DNA of 64,000 nt from Leadbetterella sp964489955 (GTDB lineage: Bacteria; Bacteroidota; Bacteroidia; Cytophagales; Spirosomataceae), in NCBI GenBank assembly GCA_964489955.1, contig CAZBAV010000007.1, positions 1-64,000 of the forward strand, read 5' to 3'. Under the pieces are notes generated by a model. The model saw only the letters and a list, made by a program, of their open reading frames with translations, was not told the DNA's origin and ran no database searches. The position numbers and the translations under genes are program-made. Below, in pieces: positions 1 to 9,511 of the stretch (position 1 is its first letter; each line of letters begins with the position of its first letter).

Positions 1-116
1 CCCGCCGTTATGCAAAAAGACAAATGACCTGGTTTAAAAACCAAGATAGCTTTGAATGGTTCCATCCCGATAACTTTGAAGAGATTAAAGGGTTCATTAG
101 CAATAAAAAAATATAA
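1..116 (+). CDS. miaA: tRNA dimethylallyltransferase, C-terminal fragment
   Basis: The frame enters from the left edge (first complete codon at base 3) and ends at TAA 114-116, giving the last 37 residues. They contain RRYAKRQMTWFKNQ, which matches the conserved C-terminal RRYAKRQxTWFR signature of MiaA, the enzyme that transfers a dimethylallyl group to A37 of tRNAs reading UNN codons. The catalytic P-loop part lies outside the window. The fragment is short but the signature is specific. Confidence 0.8.
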   Translation, partial: RRYAKRQMTWFKNQDSFEWFHPDNFEEIKGFISNKKI

Positions 117-150
117 CCGCCCTTCCATTCGCATTCGAGGAAGGACGGTT
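102..150 (-). terminator. Rho-independent terminator of the small exported protein gene
   Basis: Twelve-base arms 115-126 and 139-150 (AACCGCCCTTCC / GGAAGGACGGTT) pair with one imperfect position. Read on the minus strand the stem is followed by a T-rich tract ATATTTTTTTATT (114-102), directly after the stop of the 156-494 gene. On the plus strand no T tract follows, so it terminates miaA poorly if at all. Confidence 0.75.
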
Positions 151-155
151 TGGGG

Positions 156-494
156 CTACTTCTTAGTTCCCTCGAATGTAGCACCCTGCACAGTAAGTGA
201 GGCCCCTATTACCTTACCTTCACTGTTACGCTTAAAAACCAATGTTGCCTCATAGTTGGTAAGATTGTAGGTATCCTTTTTGGTTGTTGCTTCCAGCGGA
301 GATTCCCCAGTTTCTGTCTTACCTATCATGCCATTACTAGTGGCCTCTATCTTTAAATCCTTGATGGGAGAATATCCCCCGAAACTGTACTCTCCTAACA
401 ACTCCTCTTTCCCAACCCCTTTGGATAAACCTACCTTTGCAAAAACCACACTTCCAATAATTAAAAAAAGTCCTAATACTGCTAATTTTTTCAT
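156..494 (-). CDS. Small exported protein of unknown function
   Basis: A 112-residue protein with a clear signal peptide (MKKLAVLGLFLIIGSVVFA), so it is probably periplasmic or outer-membrane associated. The mature part is rich in Gly, Thr, Ser and Lys, with alternating patterns that suggest a small beta-rich fold. I do not recognise a family. It is a single-gene unit: an AT-rich promoter region lies upstream (495-760) and a good terminator lies 6 bases after its stop. ATG at 494 is the only sensible start because it opens the signal peptide. Confidence 0.7.
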   Translation of the reverse strand: MKKLAVLGLFLIIGSVVFAKVGLSKGVGKEELLGEYSFGGYSPIKDLKIEATSNGMIGKTETGESPLEATTKKDTYNLTNYEATLVFKRNSEGKVIGASLTVQGATFEGTKK

Positions 495-813
495 GATTAT
501 TAAAGTTAAAGGTTAAAACTTCTCTTTAGGAGGAAAACGCAACATAACTAACTCATATTGAATATATTCACTTAAAAAAACCTTAAAATTAGATAAAATT
601 TAACTTAACTGCCAACAACTCTTTTACCTTTAAAAAAACCAAAAAAAAGAGATAAGAAACTGTTAATTAACGAATTGACCCATAAATCTTTTTTAAGTCT
701 TTCTTTATAAACCCTTTTCTTAAAAACGGAAGTCAGAATGTAACCAAAACTTAACTCAATTATTTTTGGGGCTTGGGCAAAGTATCCCTAATTTGTCGTT
801 TTATATACGAACT
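495..813. other. Divergent intergenic region, AT-rich
   Basis: A 319-base region between two divergent genes. It is very AT-rich with several A-tracts. Apart from the TATTTTTG element at 761-768, I see no RNA gene, repeat or coding potential. Confidence 0.6.
761..768 (+). promoter_or_regulatory. Bacteroidota -7 promoter element TATTTTTG
   Basis: Exact match to TAnnTTTG, the -7 element recognised by the Bacteroidota primary sigma factor. A TTTG-type -33 element is not evident. Transcription starting about 7 bases downstream would exclude the TTG at 766 as a start codon and supports the ATG at 814. Confidence 0.5.
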
Positions 814-2058
814 ATGTTTAGACTCCTCTTTTTATTCGTTTGTGGCCTTGCTTCGGCTCAAGACACAATCCAGAAAGTAACACCAGGCCGTATAAATAGT
901 CCAAGCCAACAAGAAAAGCCATATGTAATCCTTATTTCAGCAGATGGTTTCCGGTATGACTACCTTGATAAATATGATACTCCCAATCTAAATGCTTTAA
1001 AAAAAAGTGGGGTTTCTGCCCCTTATATGTCACCAGCATACCCTTCTCTCACTTTCCCAAACCACTATTCTATAGTTACGGGGTTATATCCCGCACATCA
1101 TGGCTTGGTAGACAATAATTTTTATGACCGCAAAAGGAATACACAGTATTCTATGATAGAAAAAGATAAAGTCCACGACGGCACCTGGTATGGAGGAACT
1201 CCGATTTGGGTACTGGCAGAACAGCAGAAAATGCTAAGTGCCAGCTTCTATTGGGTGGCATCAGAAAGCGATGTACAAGGCGTGAGACCAACATATTACT
1301 ATAATTACAATGAACTTATTGACATAGACACCCGCCTCCGAACTTTAAAAGACTGGCTACAACTTCCATCTGATAAACGTCCGCATTTTATCACGTTTTA
1401 CTTTCATGAAGTAGATAAAAAAGGCCACTTATATGGTCCAGATGCAAAAGAAACGGAAGAAGCTGTCCAGTTCGTAGACCAAACCATTGGCAAAATGGCA
1501 GCTATGGTAAAAGAACTCAATCTACCAGTAAACTTCGTTTTTGTTTCGGACCACGGCATGGTGTCTTCCGAAAACAATTACCCTTTACTACTACCAGAAG
1601 CAGTAGATAGTACGAAATTCATCATCCCTTTTGGCAAAAGTCAACTGCACCTTTACGCCAAAGACAAAAAGAATATTAAACCTACTTACAAAGCACTACT
1701 CAAAGAAGCTGTACACTTTACGCCATATCTGAAGAAAGATATACCAAAAGCTTGGCGGTATAATAAAAAATCAGATAAATACGGACGGGTTGGAGATATA
1801 TTACTGATACCAAATTATCCCAAGATCTTTGTAACTTCACCTTATGGAAATTATCCCGGCCAACATGGGTATGACCCTGCATTTCCTGAAATGCATGCAA
1901 CTTTTCTGGCTTGGGGGCCAGCTTTCAAAGAAGACTATGTAATAGAACCTTTTGAAAACGTTAACCTTTATCCCCTCATATCTAAAATACTGGGTCTACC
2001 TTACCAACATAAAATTGATGGGGACTTAAAAGTTTTAGAAAAGACCTTAAAAGAATAA
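814..2058 (+). CDS. Exported type I phosphodiesterase/nucleotide pyrophosphatase
   Basis: A 414-residue secreted enzyme of the alkaline phosphatase superfamily (ectonucleotide pyrophosphatase/phosphodiesterase, NPP type). The start is placed at ATG 814, giving signal peptide MFRLLFLFVCGLASAQ; the longer form would begin at a TTG inside a promoter element. Metal-binding features visible are ISADGFRYDY near the N-terminus, SLTFPNHYSIVTGLYP carrying the Thr nucleophile with the following Asn, EVDKKGH, VSDHGM and PGQHGYDP. The family hydrolyses phosphodiester or pyrophosphate bonds of nucleotides or lipids; the substrate is not predictable here. It converges with the serine hydrolase gene, 5 bases apart. 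Confidence 0.88.
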   Translation: MFRLLFLFVCGLASAQDTIQKVTPGRINSPSQQEKPYVILISADGFRYDYLDKYDTPNLNALKKSGVSAPYMSPAYPSLTFPNHYSIVTGLYPAHHGLVDNNFYDRKRNTQYSMIEKDKVHDGTWYGGTPIWVLAEQQKMLSASFYWVASESDVQGVRPTYYYNYNELIDIDTRLRTLKDWLQLPSDKRPHFITFYFHEVDKKGHLYGPDAKETEEAVQFVDQTIGKMAAMVKELNLPVNFVFVSDHGMVSSENNYPLLLPEAVDSTKFIIPFGKSQLHLYAKDKKNIKPTYKALLKEAVHFTPYLKKDIPKAWRYNKKSDKYGRVGDILLIPNYPKIFVTSPYGNYPGQHGYDPAFPEMHATFLAWGPAFKEDYVIEPFENVNLYPLISKILGLPYQHKIDGDLKVLEKTLKE

Positions 2059-2063
2059 CCGAG

Positions 2064-3092
2064 TCAAAGTCCATTTTTCAGGACATGCTGCAAGAGTTTT
2101 ATTGCTACTTTAAAAGATAAACCAGGAGTAGCTATCTGGTTTACTGTACCGCTAATATAGAAGTCTTTCTTAGGACAATAGTAGACCAATGCACCCGATA
2201 GACCAGAGTGCCCTAACATCTCTGGAATAGTGCCAAAGCTCATAATCCATGGTAACTTAAACCGGTGTATTCCTATACCAGATTGGATAGGGAAAAAGAT
2301 GTTCTTCCACTGTTGAAGTTCCGGAATATAGCCTTCTGGAAAAAAATCCCCTCTAAAAAAAGCCTGGATAAAAGTAAGCATCTCTACCGATGTGGATACT
2401 ATTCCTCCATCCGGCCCAAACGAAGACATGCCCTTGGGAATATGTAATTCGTTTTCTTTATAATAGAGGTGCATAGGACGCTTATCACTTATATCGGCAA
2501 ACATATAAGTCTTAGTAAGACCAAGAGAGTCAAGGATTATCTTATTAATATTTTCTTCTAGACTTACCCCCGATATGCCTCGTATAATCTCTCCCAAAAG
2601 CTGAAAATTAGTATCGGAGTAATGTGCCTTTTTCCCGGGAATGAAATAAGGCTCAAGCTCCTTACTATATGCTACGGTATCCCTAAAAGTCCAATATTTA
2701 TCATTACCACTTAGTAACTCTTTCTCAAAACTTGAGCCGTCTGCAGACTTTTGCTGGAAATAATCCGGGATACCTGAAGTGTGTGCTAGCAAATGCTGGA
2801 TTGTGATTTTACCCGTATAGTCGGCTCCCTTGTACACATGCAGGTTTTTAATGATTTCTGGCTCCAGAAACCTATCAATGGTGTCACTGAGAGAGAGTAA
2901 ACCTTTTTGCCTAAAGTTAAGAATGAGAGCAGTTACAAACAGTTTGGTTGTGCTTGCTATAAAATATTGTCGCTCTAGCTCCAGATTTCCAGCAGCTCCA
3001 TGCCATTCTTTCCCTTGATATGAAACGGAGAAAGCCGCACCATAAATTTTATTACCAGCTACTGTTCTATCTAGTATGTATTGTAACGACAT
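2064..3092 (-). CDS. Serine hydrolase, class C beta-lactamase-like
   Basis: A 342-residue protein of the beta-lactamase/transpeptidase-like family. It shows the SxxK nucleophile motif in IASTTKLFVTALIL, a YSDTN motif (Tyr of YxN type) and a C-terminal HSGLSGA segment in place of KTG. These features fit class C-like esterases, D-aminopeptidases and penicillin-binding protein homologues; I infer a peptidase or esterase rather than antibiotic resistance. No signal peptide is visible, so it may be cytoplasmic. It follows DUF4230 by 19 bases and is the last gene of the GroES-like/ccmF/DUF4230 unit. Confidence 0.85.
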   Translation of the reverse strand: MSLQYILDRTVAGNKIYGAAFSVSYQGKEWHGAAGNLELERQYFIASTTKLFVTALILNFRQKGLLSLSDTIDRFLEPEIIKNLHVYKGADYTGKITIQHLLAHTSGIPDYFQQKSADGSSFEKELLSGNDKYWTFRDTVAYSKELEPYFIPGKKAHYSDTNFQLLGEIIRGISGVSLEENINKIILDSLGLTKTYMFADISDKRPMHLYYKENELHIPKGMSSFGPDGGIVSTSVEMLTFIQAFFRGDFFPEGYIPELQQWKNIFFPIQSGIGIHRFKLPWIMSFGTIPEMLGHSGLSGALVYYCPKKDFYISGTVNQIATPGLSFKVAIKLLQHVLKNGL

Positions 3093-3111
3093 AGTGACTT
3101 TTATTACAAAA

Positions 3112-3711
3112 TCATCTAAGCTGTTCTAAAGTTCCTTCTAAATGATATCTTAACACAACCTTCCGTTTAGAGGAATTTTCTAATAAGGGTTTCAAGACCA
3201 TTTCGGCATTTTTCTTGGTCTGGTTAAGTATATCCGAGGCTTTTGCCGATGTTAATATCTGGGTCTCGGCTCTTTTATAAGCCTCTTCCAATAACAAACC
3301 CTCGTTCATAAAGGCATATTCTGTATGGTAAACACTTGATTTACTGTGATCTATTTTATGATAACAGATCTCAGGTTTGGGCAATGTTACTATAAGCGTG
3401 TCACGAGATACAACTAAATCTTCCTCCTTAATTTTAGTAAGGTCTATACAGCCTACAGCTTCACCCTGTATTATTAAGATAGCTTTAGGATCTGGTAAAA
3501 AATCTCTTGAGATTTTCTGTTCTACCACATCCCTGTACGAGTACTTCACCAACTCCAATTTCCCCATATTGCTTATCTCTTTCAAAACAATATTGTGGGT
3601 AGTTTGGAGCTCCCCTCCACCAAAGAATTTGAATGACTTAAACTGCTCCCAGACAAAAATGCCAAGAATAATGATTAATGCATAAAAACCTAAGGTGAGC
3701 CACTTTTTCAT
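3112..3711 (-). CDS. DUF4230 membrane-anchored protein
   Basis: A 199-residue protein with one N-terminal membrane segment (about residues 5-22) followed by a soluble domain typical of DUF4230: a charged body with LPKPEICYHKIDHSKSSVY, then a helical segment and a short C-terminal strand. The function is unknown. Its ATG abuts the stop codon of the CcmF-like gene with no intervening base, so the two are surely co-transcribed and probably translationally coupled. A role near the membrane in envelope or cytochrome biogenesis is only suggested by position. Confidence 0.8.
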   Translation of the reverse strand: MKKWLTLGFYALIIILGIFVWEQFKSFKFFGGGELQTTHNIVLKEISNMGKLELVKYSYRDVVEQKISRDFLPDPKAILIIQGEAVGCIDLTKIKEEDLVVSRDTLIVTLPKPEICYHKIDHSKSSVYHTEYAFMNEGLLLEEAYKRAETQILTSAKASDILNQTKKNAEMVLKPLLENSSKRKVVLRYHLEGTLEQLR

Positions 3712-6231
3712 CTAGGAAATAATTTTAAACCTCCTGAAGGAACTAAGCGTAAGTCCAACAAAAACCAAAGCCGTACCTAGCCAGAGTACATTTATAAACG
3801 GTTTCTCTATAGCTTTAAGTACAATATATTCTTTCTCGCCTCTACTAATACCAAAAGTAAACTGTCCTGTGCTTGGTTCTATTTTGGTTAGCTGTACACG
3901 TAAACCTAGCTCATTACTTACTACCGGAATACTCCAGACCTCTTTATTCTTTATTGCAAAAACAGGTCTTAGTATCTTTTCACCATCTCTGTCCAAAATT
4001 CGGAGTGTAGCTTCTGCAGCTATATCTCCATCTGCCAGTGGCATTCCATCTAGCTCGTGTAACTGCACCACATTATCCAGTATGGCCACGTAGTCGTTAA
4101 GGAAAAAAGTATCCCTTAATGTCACAGCATGTTTTTCTTCCGCCGTCCACTGCTTTTCGTTACCAGTGGTTACGTAATTCACATGCGAATAAATGTCTCT
4201 GTTCCAATAGTGCTTTATATCCGGCGAAACCACATTACCCATTTGCGGATTTATCTGGTATCGTGGGTATAAATTATAGTCCTCCTTATCTCCCTTCTTG
4301 AAATTAACTTGGTAATACGTATTCTCCGTATTATACTCTACGGTATCGCCTTTCTTAGCATAGAATTTATCACCATCCATGATATCGGCACGCATTACGC
4401 CTTTAAAATCACTATCTAATACCTGTTGTACAAAACGCTTTTCTATATAACCGGGTACGTTACGAATTTTCAAAAACTCTCCTCCAAATGTTAAGTCAAA
4501 ATCTTGTATTTTGGTCGGTCTATTCACGTAAAGAAGGGTGTTTTCTGCATTCTCTTTTTCATCTGTCAAGAATTTCCCTCCATCAAAATTTAGGGAAATA
4601 ACTTTCTCATAGGCTGACGAATACATAACGCCAATAAGCATTAAGGCCACACCCATATGAGATATAGCCCCACCCGCCACTTTGGCCTTTCCGTTAGTAA
4701 TACGCACCAGAATAGATACATTGGCAACCACACTGAATACACCTGCTGTAAGCAATAAAATATATTGCCAATGCTTTACACCTGTAAGGGTAATAACCAA
4801 TGAGGTAACTAGCAAACTAACCAAAAGAGGATTCAGCAGTTTTTTAAGACTAAGTTCATTTATTTTTTTCCAGAAAAAATACTGGGCTATTCCGGTAAGG
4901 ATAACTATGCCAATAAATAACCACATCTGGAAAACCGTATAGTGAGCTATAGGATCCGTGGGCATAGCCATATTGAGTTTCAAACCAAACAGCTCGCCTA
5001 TCTTATTATAAACCGGAATAGAAGTAGTAACTGTAAGCTGGAATGCCGCCAAAGCCAAAAGCGTAACTCCAAGAAATATCCAGAATTCCGAAGAGTAGGT
5101 TGACACTTCCTTTTCGTCTTTCGGAAGGCCCTTCCAGCGGATAGCCAGTAAAACAATAGAGATAACCACAAAGAAAAGTAAGTACACCAGGAGCTGCCCA
5201 GAAAGACCCAAGTCTGTAAACGAGTGTACCGAAGCCGAGCCCAAGATTCCACTACGGGTAAGGAACGTACTATACAGTATCAATAAAAACTGGGCTATAG
5301 CCAAAACGAAGGTGGTTTTGAGAGCCGATGAACTTTTGTGCGAAATAAGCATGGTATGCAGAGCACCTACCATTACCAACCAAGGCACGTAAACCGCATT
5401 TTCCACAGGGTCCCAGTTCCAATATCCTCCAAAGTTTAGGGTTTCATATGCCCAAATGGCTCCCATCATGATACCTATTCCCAATAACACGGCCGCCGAA
5501 AGCGTCCAGGGTTGTGCCACTTTTATCCAGCCCTGATAGTCTTTTTTCCACAGAGCCGCCATAGCAAACGCAAACGGTACAGTGGTCATAGAGAAGCCCA
5601 AAAAGGTAGTAGGCGGGTGTATTACCATCCAATAGTTTTGTAATAAAGGATTAAGCCCGTTTCCGTCCTTAGGAACAAAGTCCGGATTAGATAACCAAAT
5701 TGGTAAATGAGGCATACTCTCCTTTAATGTAAGAAACGGCGTACTACCCAGTTTAAAGTCTCCAAACAGAACTGTACCAATAATCATACTGGTGAGAAAA
5801 GCCTGAACAGCTGCAAAAATGGTCATCATTGGGGCTTCGTAGTCTTGGTAAAGTTTACCTTTCCTCCTAAACCAGAAGATGAGCACAAAACCAACAATTA
5901 CATTCCAGAAAATCCAAAGTAAAAAACTACCTTCCTGATCCTGCCAGAAAGTAGAAATGGCATACCCTACCGGTAAACTCAAGGATGTATTATCCCAGGC
6001 ATAATGGTATTCAAAGTATTTATTTAAGACTATTGAGAAGAGTGACAGAACCACCATTATAACCATGAGGCCATGTACTACAAACAACTTGGGAGCTAAT
6101 TTCTTCCAAAACTCTGTGCTTTCGCCAGGTTTTCTAGAACCCATGGCATAAGCGTAGGTAGCAATGATGGAGGTTAAAAATGCTAAAATAACGGCGGCAT
6201 GGCCTATCTGGCCAAGAGATGATCGGAGCAT
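3712..6231 (-). CDS. ccmF: Cytochrome c maturation protein, CcmF/CcsA type
   Basis: An 839-residue polytopic protein with many hydrophobic segments spread over residues 10-510, a large extracytoplasmic domain at about 530-800 and a final membrane segment. The tryptophan-rich haem-handling motif is visible as GGYWNWDPVENA, and a conserved HPPTTFLGFSM region precedes it. Proteins of this family deliver haem to apocytochrome c as part of the CcmF/CcsA haem lyase. The length is greater than CcmF of Proteobacteria (about 650) because of the large C-terminal domain, which is common in Bacteroidota. It lies 32 bases after the GroES-like gene. Other ccm genes are not in the window. Confidence 0.88.
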   Translation of the reverse strand: MLRSSLGQIGHAAVILAFLTSIIATYAYAMGSRKPGESTEFWKKLAPKLFVVHGLMVIMVVLSLFSIVLNKYFEYHYAWDNTSLSLPVGYAISTFWQDQEGSFLLWIFWNVIVGFVLIFWFRRKGKLYQDYEAPMMTIFAAVQAFLTSMIIGTVLFGDFKLGSTPFLTLKESMPHLPIWLSNPDFVPKDGNGLNPLLQNYWMVIHPPTTFLGFSMTTVPFAFAMAALWKKDYQGWIKVAQPWTLSAAVLLGIGIMMGAIWAYETLNFGGYWNWDPVENAVYVPWLVMVGALHTMLISHKSSSALKTTFVLAIAQFLLILYSTFLTRSGILGSASVHSFTDLGLSGQLLVYLLFFVVISIVLLAIRWKGLPKDEKEVSTYSSEFWIFLGVTLLALAAFQLTVTTSIPVYNKIGELFGLKLNMAMPTDPIAHYTVFQMWLFIGIVILTGIAQYFFWKKINELSLKKLLNPLLVSLLVTSLVITLTGVKHWQYILLLTAGVFSVVANVSILVRITNGKAKVAGGAISHMGVALMLIGVMYSSAYEKVISLNFDGGKFLTDEKENAENTLLYVNRPTKIQDFDLTFGGEFLKIRNVPGYIEKRFVQQVLDSDFKGVMRADIMDGDKFYAKKGDTVEYNTENTYYQVNFKKGDKEDYNLYPRYQINPQMGNVVSPDIKHYWNRDIYSHVNYVTTGNEKQWTAEEKHAVTLRDTFFLNDYVAILDNVVQLHELDGMPLADGDIAAEATLRILDRDGEKILRPVFAIKNKEVWSIPVVSNELGLRVQLTKIEPSTGQFTFGISRGEKEYIVLKAIEKPFINVLWLGTALVFVGLTLSSFRRFKIIS

Positions 6232-6263
6232 GATTTCGTGTTCAGACTATGGGTACTTCTCAA

Positions 6264-6635
6264 TTAATACTGGTTCTCTGCCCTTTCGAGCAACAAAATA
6301 GCAGACTGGGGTAAAATAACATATTTCTCACCCTCGTACTGTATATCTATAGCATGGCGTTGTAAATAAATGGCTAAATCGCCCTCTTCGGCTTGTAGAG
6401 GCATGTACTTCTGGGTTGCAGGTTTCCAGTCTTCCTGTTCTTCTACCGAAGGTAAAGGATAACCCGGTCCAACTTTAACTATATAACCCGACTGCACCTC
6501 TTCCTTCTCTGTTACTGTAGGCGGAAGATAAAGTCCAGAATTGGTCTTATCACTAGGATTTTTGGGTTTCACTAAAACCTTGTCACCTACAACAAATAAC
6601 TTCTTCAACCGGTTACTTTTGCTTACGCCTATCAC
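6264..6635 (-). CDS. GroES-like co-chaperone family protein
   Basis: A 123-residue protein with the Cpn10 outline: VVGDKVLVKPKNPSDKTNSG near the N-terminus, a GYIVKVGPG strand, and a C-terminal strand ending VILPQSAILLLE. It is longer than classical GroES (about 95), with an insertion in the middle. Bacteroidota commonly have such a divergent second copy away from groEL. The start is GTG at 6635; an in-frame stop occurs a few codons upstream and no ATG is available. It is the first gene of the unit leading into ccmF. Confidence 0.75.
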   Translation of the reverse strand: MIGVSKSNRLKKLFVVGDKVLVKPKNPSDKTNSGLYLPPTVTEKEEVQSGYIVKVGPGYPLPSVEEQEDWKPATQKYMPLQAEEGDLAIYLQRHAIDIQYEGEKYVILPQSAILLLERAENQY

Positions 6636-6707
6636 TGCCCTCTACTATTTTGTATTAAATCATAGAACAAAATCCCTCCTATTAAAATTCACTGTATAGG
6701 GTAATAC

Positions 6708-7649
6708 TTAAATTTTAGGTAACCAGTTAGGATTTGTGTGCGGTATAGCTTCTTCTATCATTTTTATGGCTTCCGCCGGCAATTGGCCTAGTTGGATAGC
6801 CAAAAGGTTGCCCTGTAGCTGGTTGTACTTATACATACCGGGAATAACGTAGCTTACCTCTGGATGATGTAAAACATACCTCAAAGCCGAGGTGCTGACT
6901 CCTCCCGGTAATTCCTTCAGGAAGGATAACTTAAGTATTACCTCCTTATACCAGCTTCGGTCAGCATCTCCAATAGCCGAGCGGATATCTGTTTTGCCAA
7001 AAACCATCTCTGGATTTTCTAAAAACTTGTCAGAAAGCAGACCAGATGCCAAAGGCACTCTGGCTATAAATTGGTATTTATCAAATGCCGCGTGCGGAAA
7101 AACCTCTCCAGCAGCACGTCTATCCAAGACATTAAAAATAGCCTCAATAGAATCTCCAAAATTATTCTCTAGAGTATTCAAAGCTCCTTTGAGACTTTTC
7201 ACACTAACGCCATAATGAGAAATCTTACCTTCCTCCTTAAGCTTTTCAAACTCTTCAAAAGCATATTCCCGAAAATCATCCGGCGGACTATGTAGTAAAA
7301 TAGTATCGAGGCTTTCTATCTGTAGTCGTTTTAGGCTGGCCTCCACAGACTTTCGCAAAGACACAGCCGAAAAATCGACATAGGCATTTCCAGCACTATC
7401 TTCATAACTTCCGTATTTCGTGCAAACCTGCAAGTTTTGAGGTTTTAGTTGGCCAAAAACACTACCAAGCAGCTCTTCTGATGCTCCCTTACCATATCCC
7501 GGAGCAGTATCAAAAAAGGTAATACCTTCATGAAGTGCCGCCTGTACAGCTTTCTTTGCTTCCTGGATATCTATTTTCCCCCAACCTGTTTGTCTGCCAC
7601 CAAACGTACACTCTCCCCCCAGCTGCCATGCACCAAACCCAAGTTTCAT
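6708..7649 (-). CDS. Aldo/keto reductase
   Basis: A 313-residue TIM-barrel NAD(P)H-dependent oxidoreductase. The catalytic tetrad is readable: Asp and Tyr in FFDTAPGYG, Lys in CTKYGS and His in ILLHSPP. The C-terminal cofactor loop is near SYVIPGMYKYNQ, as in AKR proteins related to L-fucose/galactose dehydrogenases and auxin-type reductases. The substrate cannot be assigned. Its ATG overlaps the lgt stop (ATGA, 7646-7649), so it is translated from the lgt message. Confidence 0.88.
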   Translation of the reverse strand: MKLGFGAWQLGGECTFGGRQTGWGKIDIQEAKKAVQAALHEGITFFDTAPGYGKGASEELLGSVFGQLKPQNLQVCTKYGSYEDSAGNAYVDFSAVSLRKSVEASLKRLQIESLDTILLHSPPDDFREYAFEEFEKLKEEGKISHYGVSVKSLKGALNTLENNFGDSIEAIFNVLDRRAAGEVFPHAAFDKYQFIARVPLASGLLSDKFLENPEMVFGKTDIRSAIGDADRSWYKEVILKLSFLKELPGGVSTSALRYVLHHPEVSYVIPGMYKYNQLQGNLLAIQLGQLPAEAIKMIEEAIPHTNPNWLPKI

Positions 7650-8458
7650 TGCAACTGTTTTTTATCCTGAAAAGACTTGTACAGCATGATGATTCCTATT
7701 ATAACAGCAGGAATACTTAAAATCTGACCCATATTTAGACTCATGGTATCCTCAAAGCTCTTCTGATTCTCTTTTAGGAATTCGTAGAAAAACCGCAGAC
7801 CAAATATCCAGATAAAGAAAATACCTGTGAGCGAGCCTTTCGGTGTTTTGTCCCTCCACTTATTGTATAAGAAAATAAGAATAAAGAATAATAGTAAACA
7901 AGATAGAGACTCGTATAACTGGGCTGGATGTCTTGCAAAATCCTCTCCGTTTTGCTTAAATATTACTCCCCAAGGCTTATCTGTAGCTTTACCTACAATC
8001 TCTGAGTTCATAAAATTACCAAAACGTATAAATGCTCCACCTAAGGCCGATACAATAACCATGCGGTCCGTAAGCCACAAATAGTCGTATTCTTTATGTT
8101 TGTTCTTGAAAATATAAAGACCAATTAACACCCCGAAAGCTCCGCCATGGCTAGCCAAACCAGAATAAGGTGGCAACAGCATGTCTATCAAATACTTTAT
8201 TGGTGCCTTAGAAAATTCTGCCCCTTCATAAAATACGTAGTGGCCTATTCGGGCACCAAGTACTATGGAAATAATCATAGTGAGTAACAAGGCGTCTAAA
8301 TCCTCACTCTTTTTGTTTTCAAGCTTGAAAGCCCAGGCAATAATCTGGAAACCGGTAAGGAAACCCAGAGCGAAAAGTAAACCATACCACCTTACCTCAA
8401 AACTTCCTAATTTAAAAATAGTAGGTGATACATCCCACAGAATTTGGGCTATAGTCAT
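7646..8458 (-). CDS. lgt: Prolipoprotein diacylglyceryl transferase
   Basis: A 270-residue, seven-segment inner-membrane enzyme that transfers diacylglycerol to the lipobox cysteine of prolipoproteins, the first step of lipoprotein maturation. Signature motifs are GARIGHYVFYEG, LASHGGAFGVLIG and the Lgt signature RFGNFMNSEIVG. The length and order match the family. It forms a two-gene unit with the aldo/keto reductase. Lipoprotein substrates in this window include the SusD protein and the propeller protein near 50 kb. Confidence 0.95.
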   Translation of the reverse strand: MTIAQILWDVSPTIFKLGSFEVRWYGLLFALGFLTGFQIIAWAFKLENKKSEDLDALLLTMIISIVLGARIGHYVFYEGAEFSKAPIKYLIDMLLPPYSGLASHGGAFGVLIGLYIFKNKHKEYDYLWLTDRMVIVSALGGAFIRFGNFMNSEIVGKATDKPWGVIFKQNGEDFARHPAQLYESLSCLLLFFILIFLYNKWRDKTPKGSLTGIFFIWIFGLRFFYEFLKENQKSFEDTMSLNMGQILSIPAVIIGIIMLYKSFQDKKQLQ

Positions 8459-8598
8459 AAAACTTAAAATATTATCTTCCGTAAAAATAGGACTAAAATA
8501 CGGCAGTCAGCAAAAAGCCTATATATTTTTCCTTTAATTATTGGTTTTCAATGAAACTAAACGCCGAAGTTTTATTACAAAATATCCAGAATGCCATT

Positions 8599-9381
8599 TC
8601 ACTCGTAAATTCTGACATAATCTATGTAATACTTCAATGGTAAGATAGAATCATGCAATTTTCCTCCTAGGTTTCTTTCATGTCCCAGTGCTAAATTGAT
8701 AAGTAAGTAGAACTCCTTTTCAAAAATCCTTTTTGTAGCTTGATCTGCTTTATTCAAATCAAAATGAAACACGAGTGTATCATCATAGAATATTTTTATA
8801 GCATCTATAGTTTTCTCCATCGCATATACATGGAAATCTTCGTACGGAGCTTCGTTCACTTTTGGCTTTAGGCCTTTGTACTCGTACTTACCATCGTCTT
8901 TTGAGTAATGAACTGTCCCGTATACCTGCATGGAGTCTTTCCCAACAAATTCCATAATATCTATTTCTCCGCAATGCGGCCACTTCACCTCTGTCCTATT
9001 CACCCCCAGCATCCAGATGGCAGGCCAGCTACCCAAACCCTTAGGCACTTTGGCTCGTACCTCCACTCTACCATACTTAAAACTTTTCTTATTCAGAGTG
9101 ATAAGGCTCGCAGATGTATATTGAGCTTCCTTAAAATTCTCTTTTCTAGCTTCAATAATAAGATTCCCTCCCTTGACCCTAGCGTTTTTCTTGCGTCGTT
9201 TTGTATAATACTGTGGCTCTTTATTTCTCACAAAGCCCTCTTCATAATCCCATTTGGTTTCTTTCGGGTGCCCTTTATAATTAAACTCGTCTGACCAAAT
9301 GAGCTTCCAATTATTCTGAGCAAACAAATTACTGCTTCCACCTAAGAGACATAAAAAAGTAATTACTATGATTTTTTTCAT
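8599..9381 (-). CDS. Secreted glycoside hydrolase family 16 beta-glucanase
   Basis: A 260-residue enzyme with signal peptide ending at LFAQ and one GH16 domain. The catalytic motif GEIDIMEF is present (nucleophile Glu139, Asp141, acid/base Glu144), with upstream GSWPAIWMLG lining the active site. The ExDxxE form is that of laminarinases and lichenases (endo-beta-1,3 or mixed-linkage glucanases). No carbohydrate-binding module or type IX sorting domain is visible. It lies downstream of susD, beyond a terminator, and completes a small beta-glucan utilisation locus. Confidence 0.9.
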   Translation of the reverse strand: MKKIIVITFLCLLGGSSNLFAQNNWKLIWSDEFNYKGHPKETKWDYEEGFVRNKEPQYYTKRRKKNARVKGGNLIIEARKENFKEAQYTSASLITLNKKSFKYGRVEVRAKVPKGLGSWPAIWMLGVNRTEVKWPHCGEIDIMEFVGKDSMQVYGTVHYSKDDGKYEYKGLKPKVNEAPYEDFHVYAMEKTIDAIKIFYDDTLVFHFDLNKADQATKRIFEKEFYLLINLALGHERNLGGKLHDSILPLKYYIDYVRIYE

Positions 9382-9511
9382 TTTTTTTCAACTGTTTTTC
9401 GGCAAATAACTAACCTTAAAATACTTCCCTAATAATTGATTTAAACCTTGATTGTTTCATTTTTCTTCGGCTAAATTGACACTGAGTGTTTCCTTTAAGA
9501 AAAAGAACTCC

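Noticed and set aside
21..255. Open frames antisense to the small exported protein and other opposite-strand frames in genes such as ccmF, ftsZ and pyk
   Set aside because: They lie wholly inside confident genes and have no family features or start context.
739..768. TGTAAC at 739-744 considered as a fifth Crp/Fnr site
   Set aside because: The right half (CTTAAC) does not fit GTWRCW and the -7 element is 22 bases away, not 37.
2064..3092. Serine hydrolase considered as an antibiotic-resistance beta-lactamase
   Set aside because: No signal peptide, no KTG motif and an operon with ccmF and DUF4230; a peptidase or esterase is more likely.
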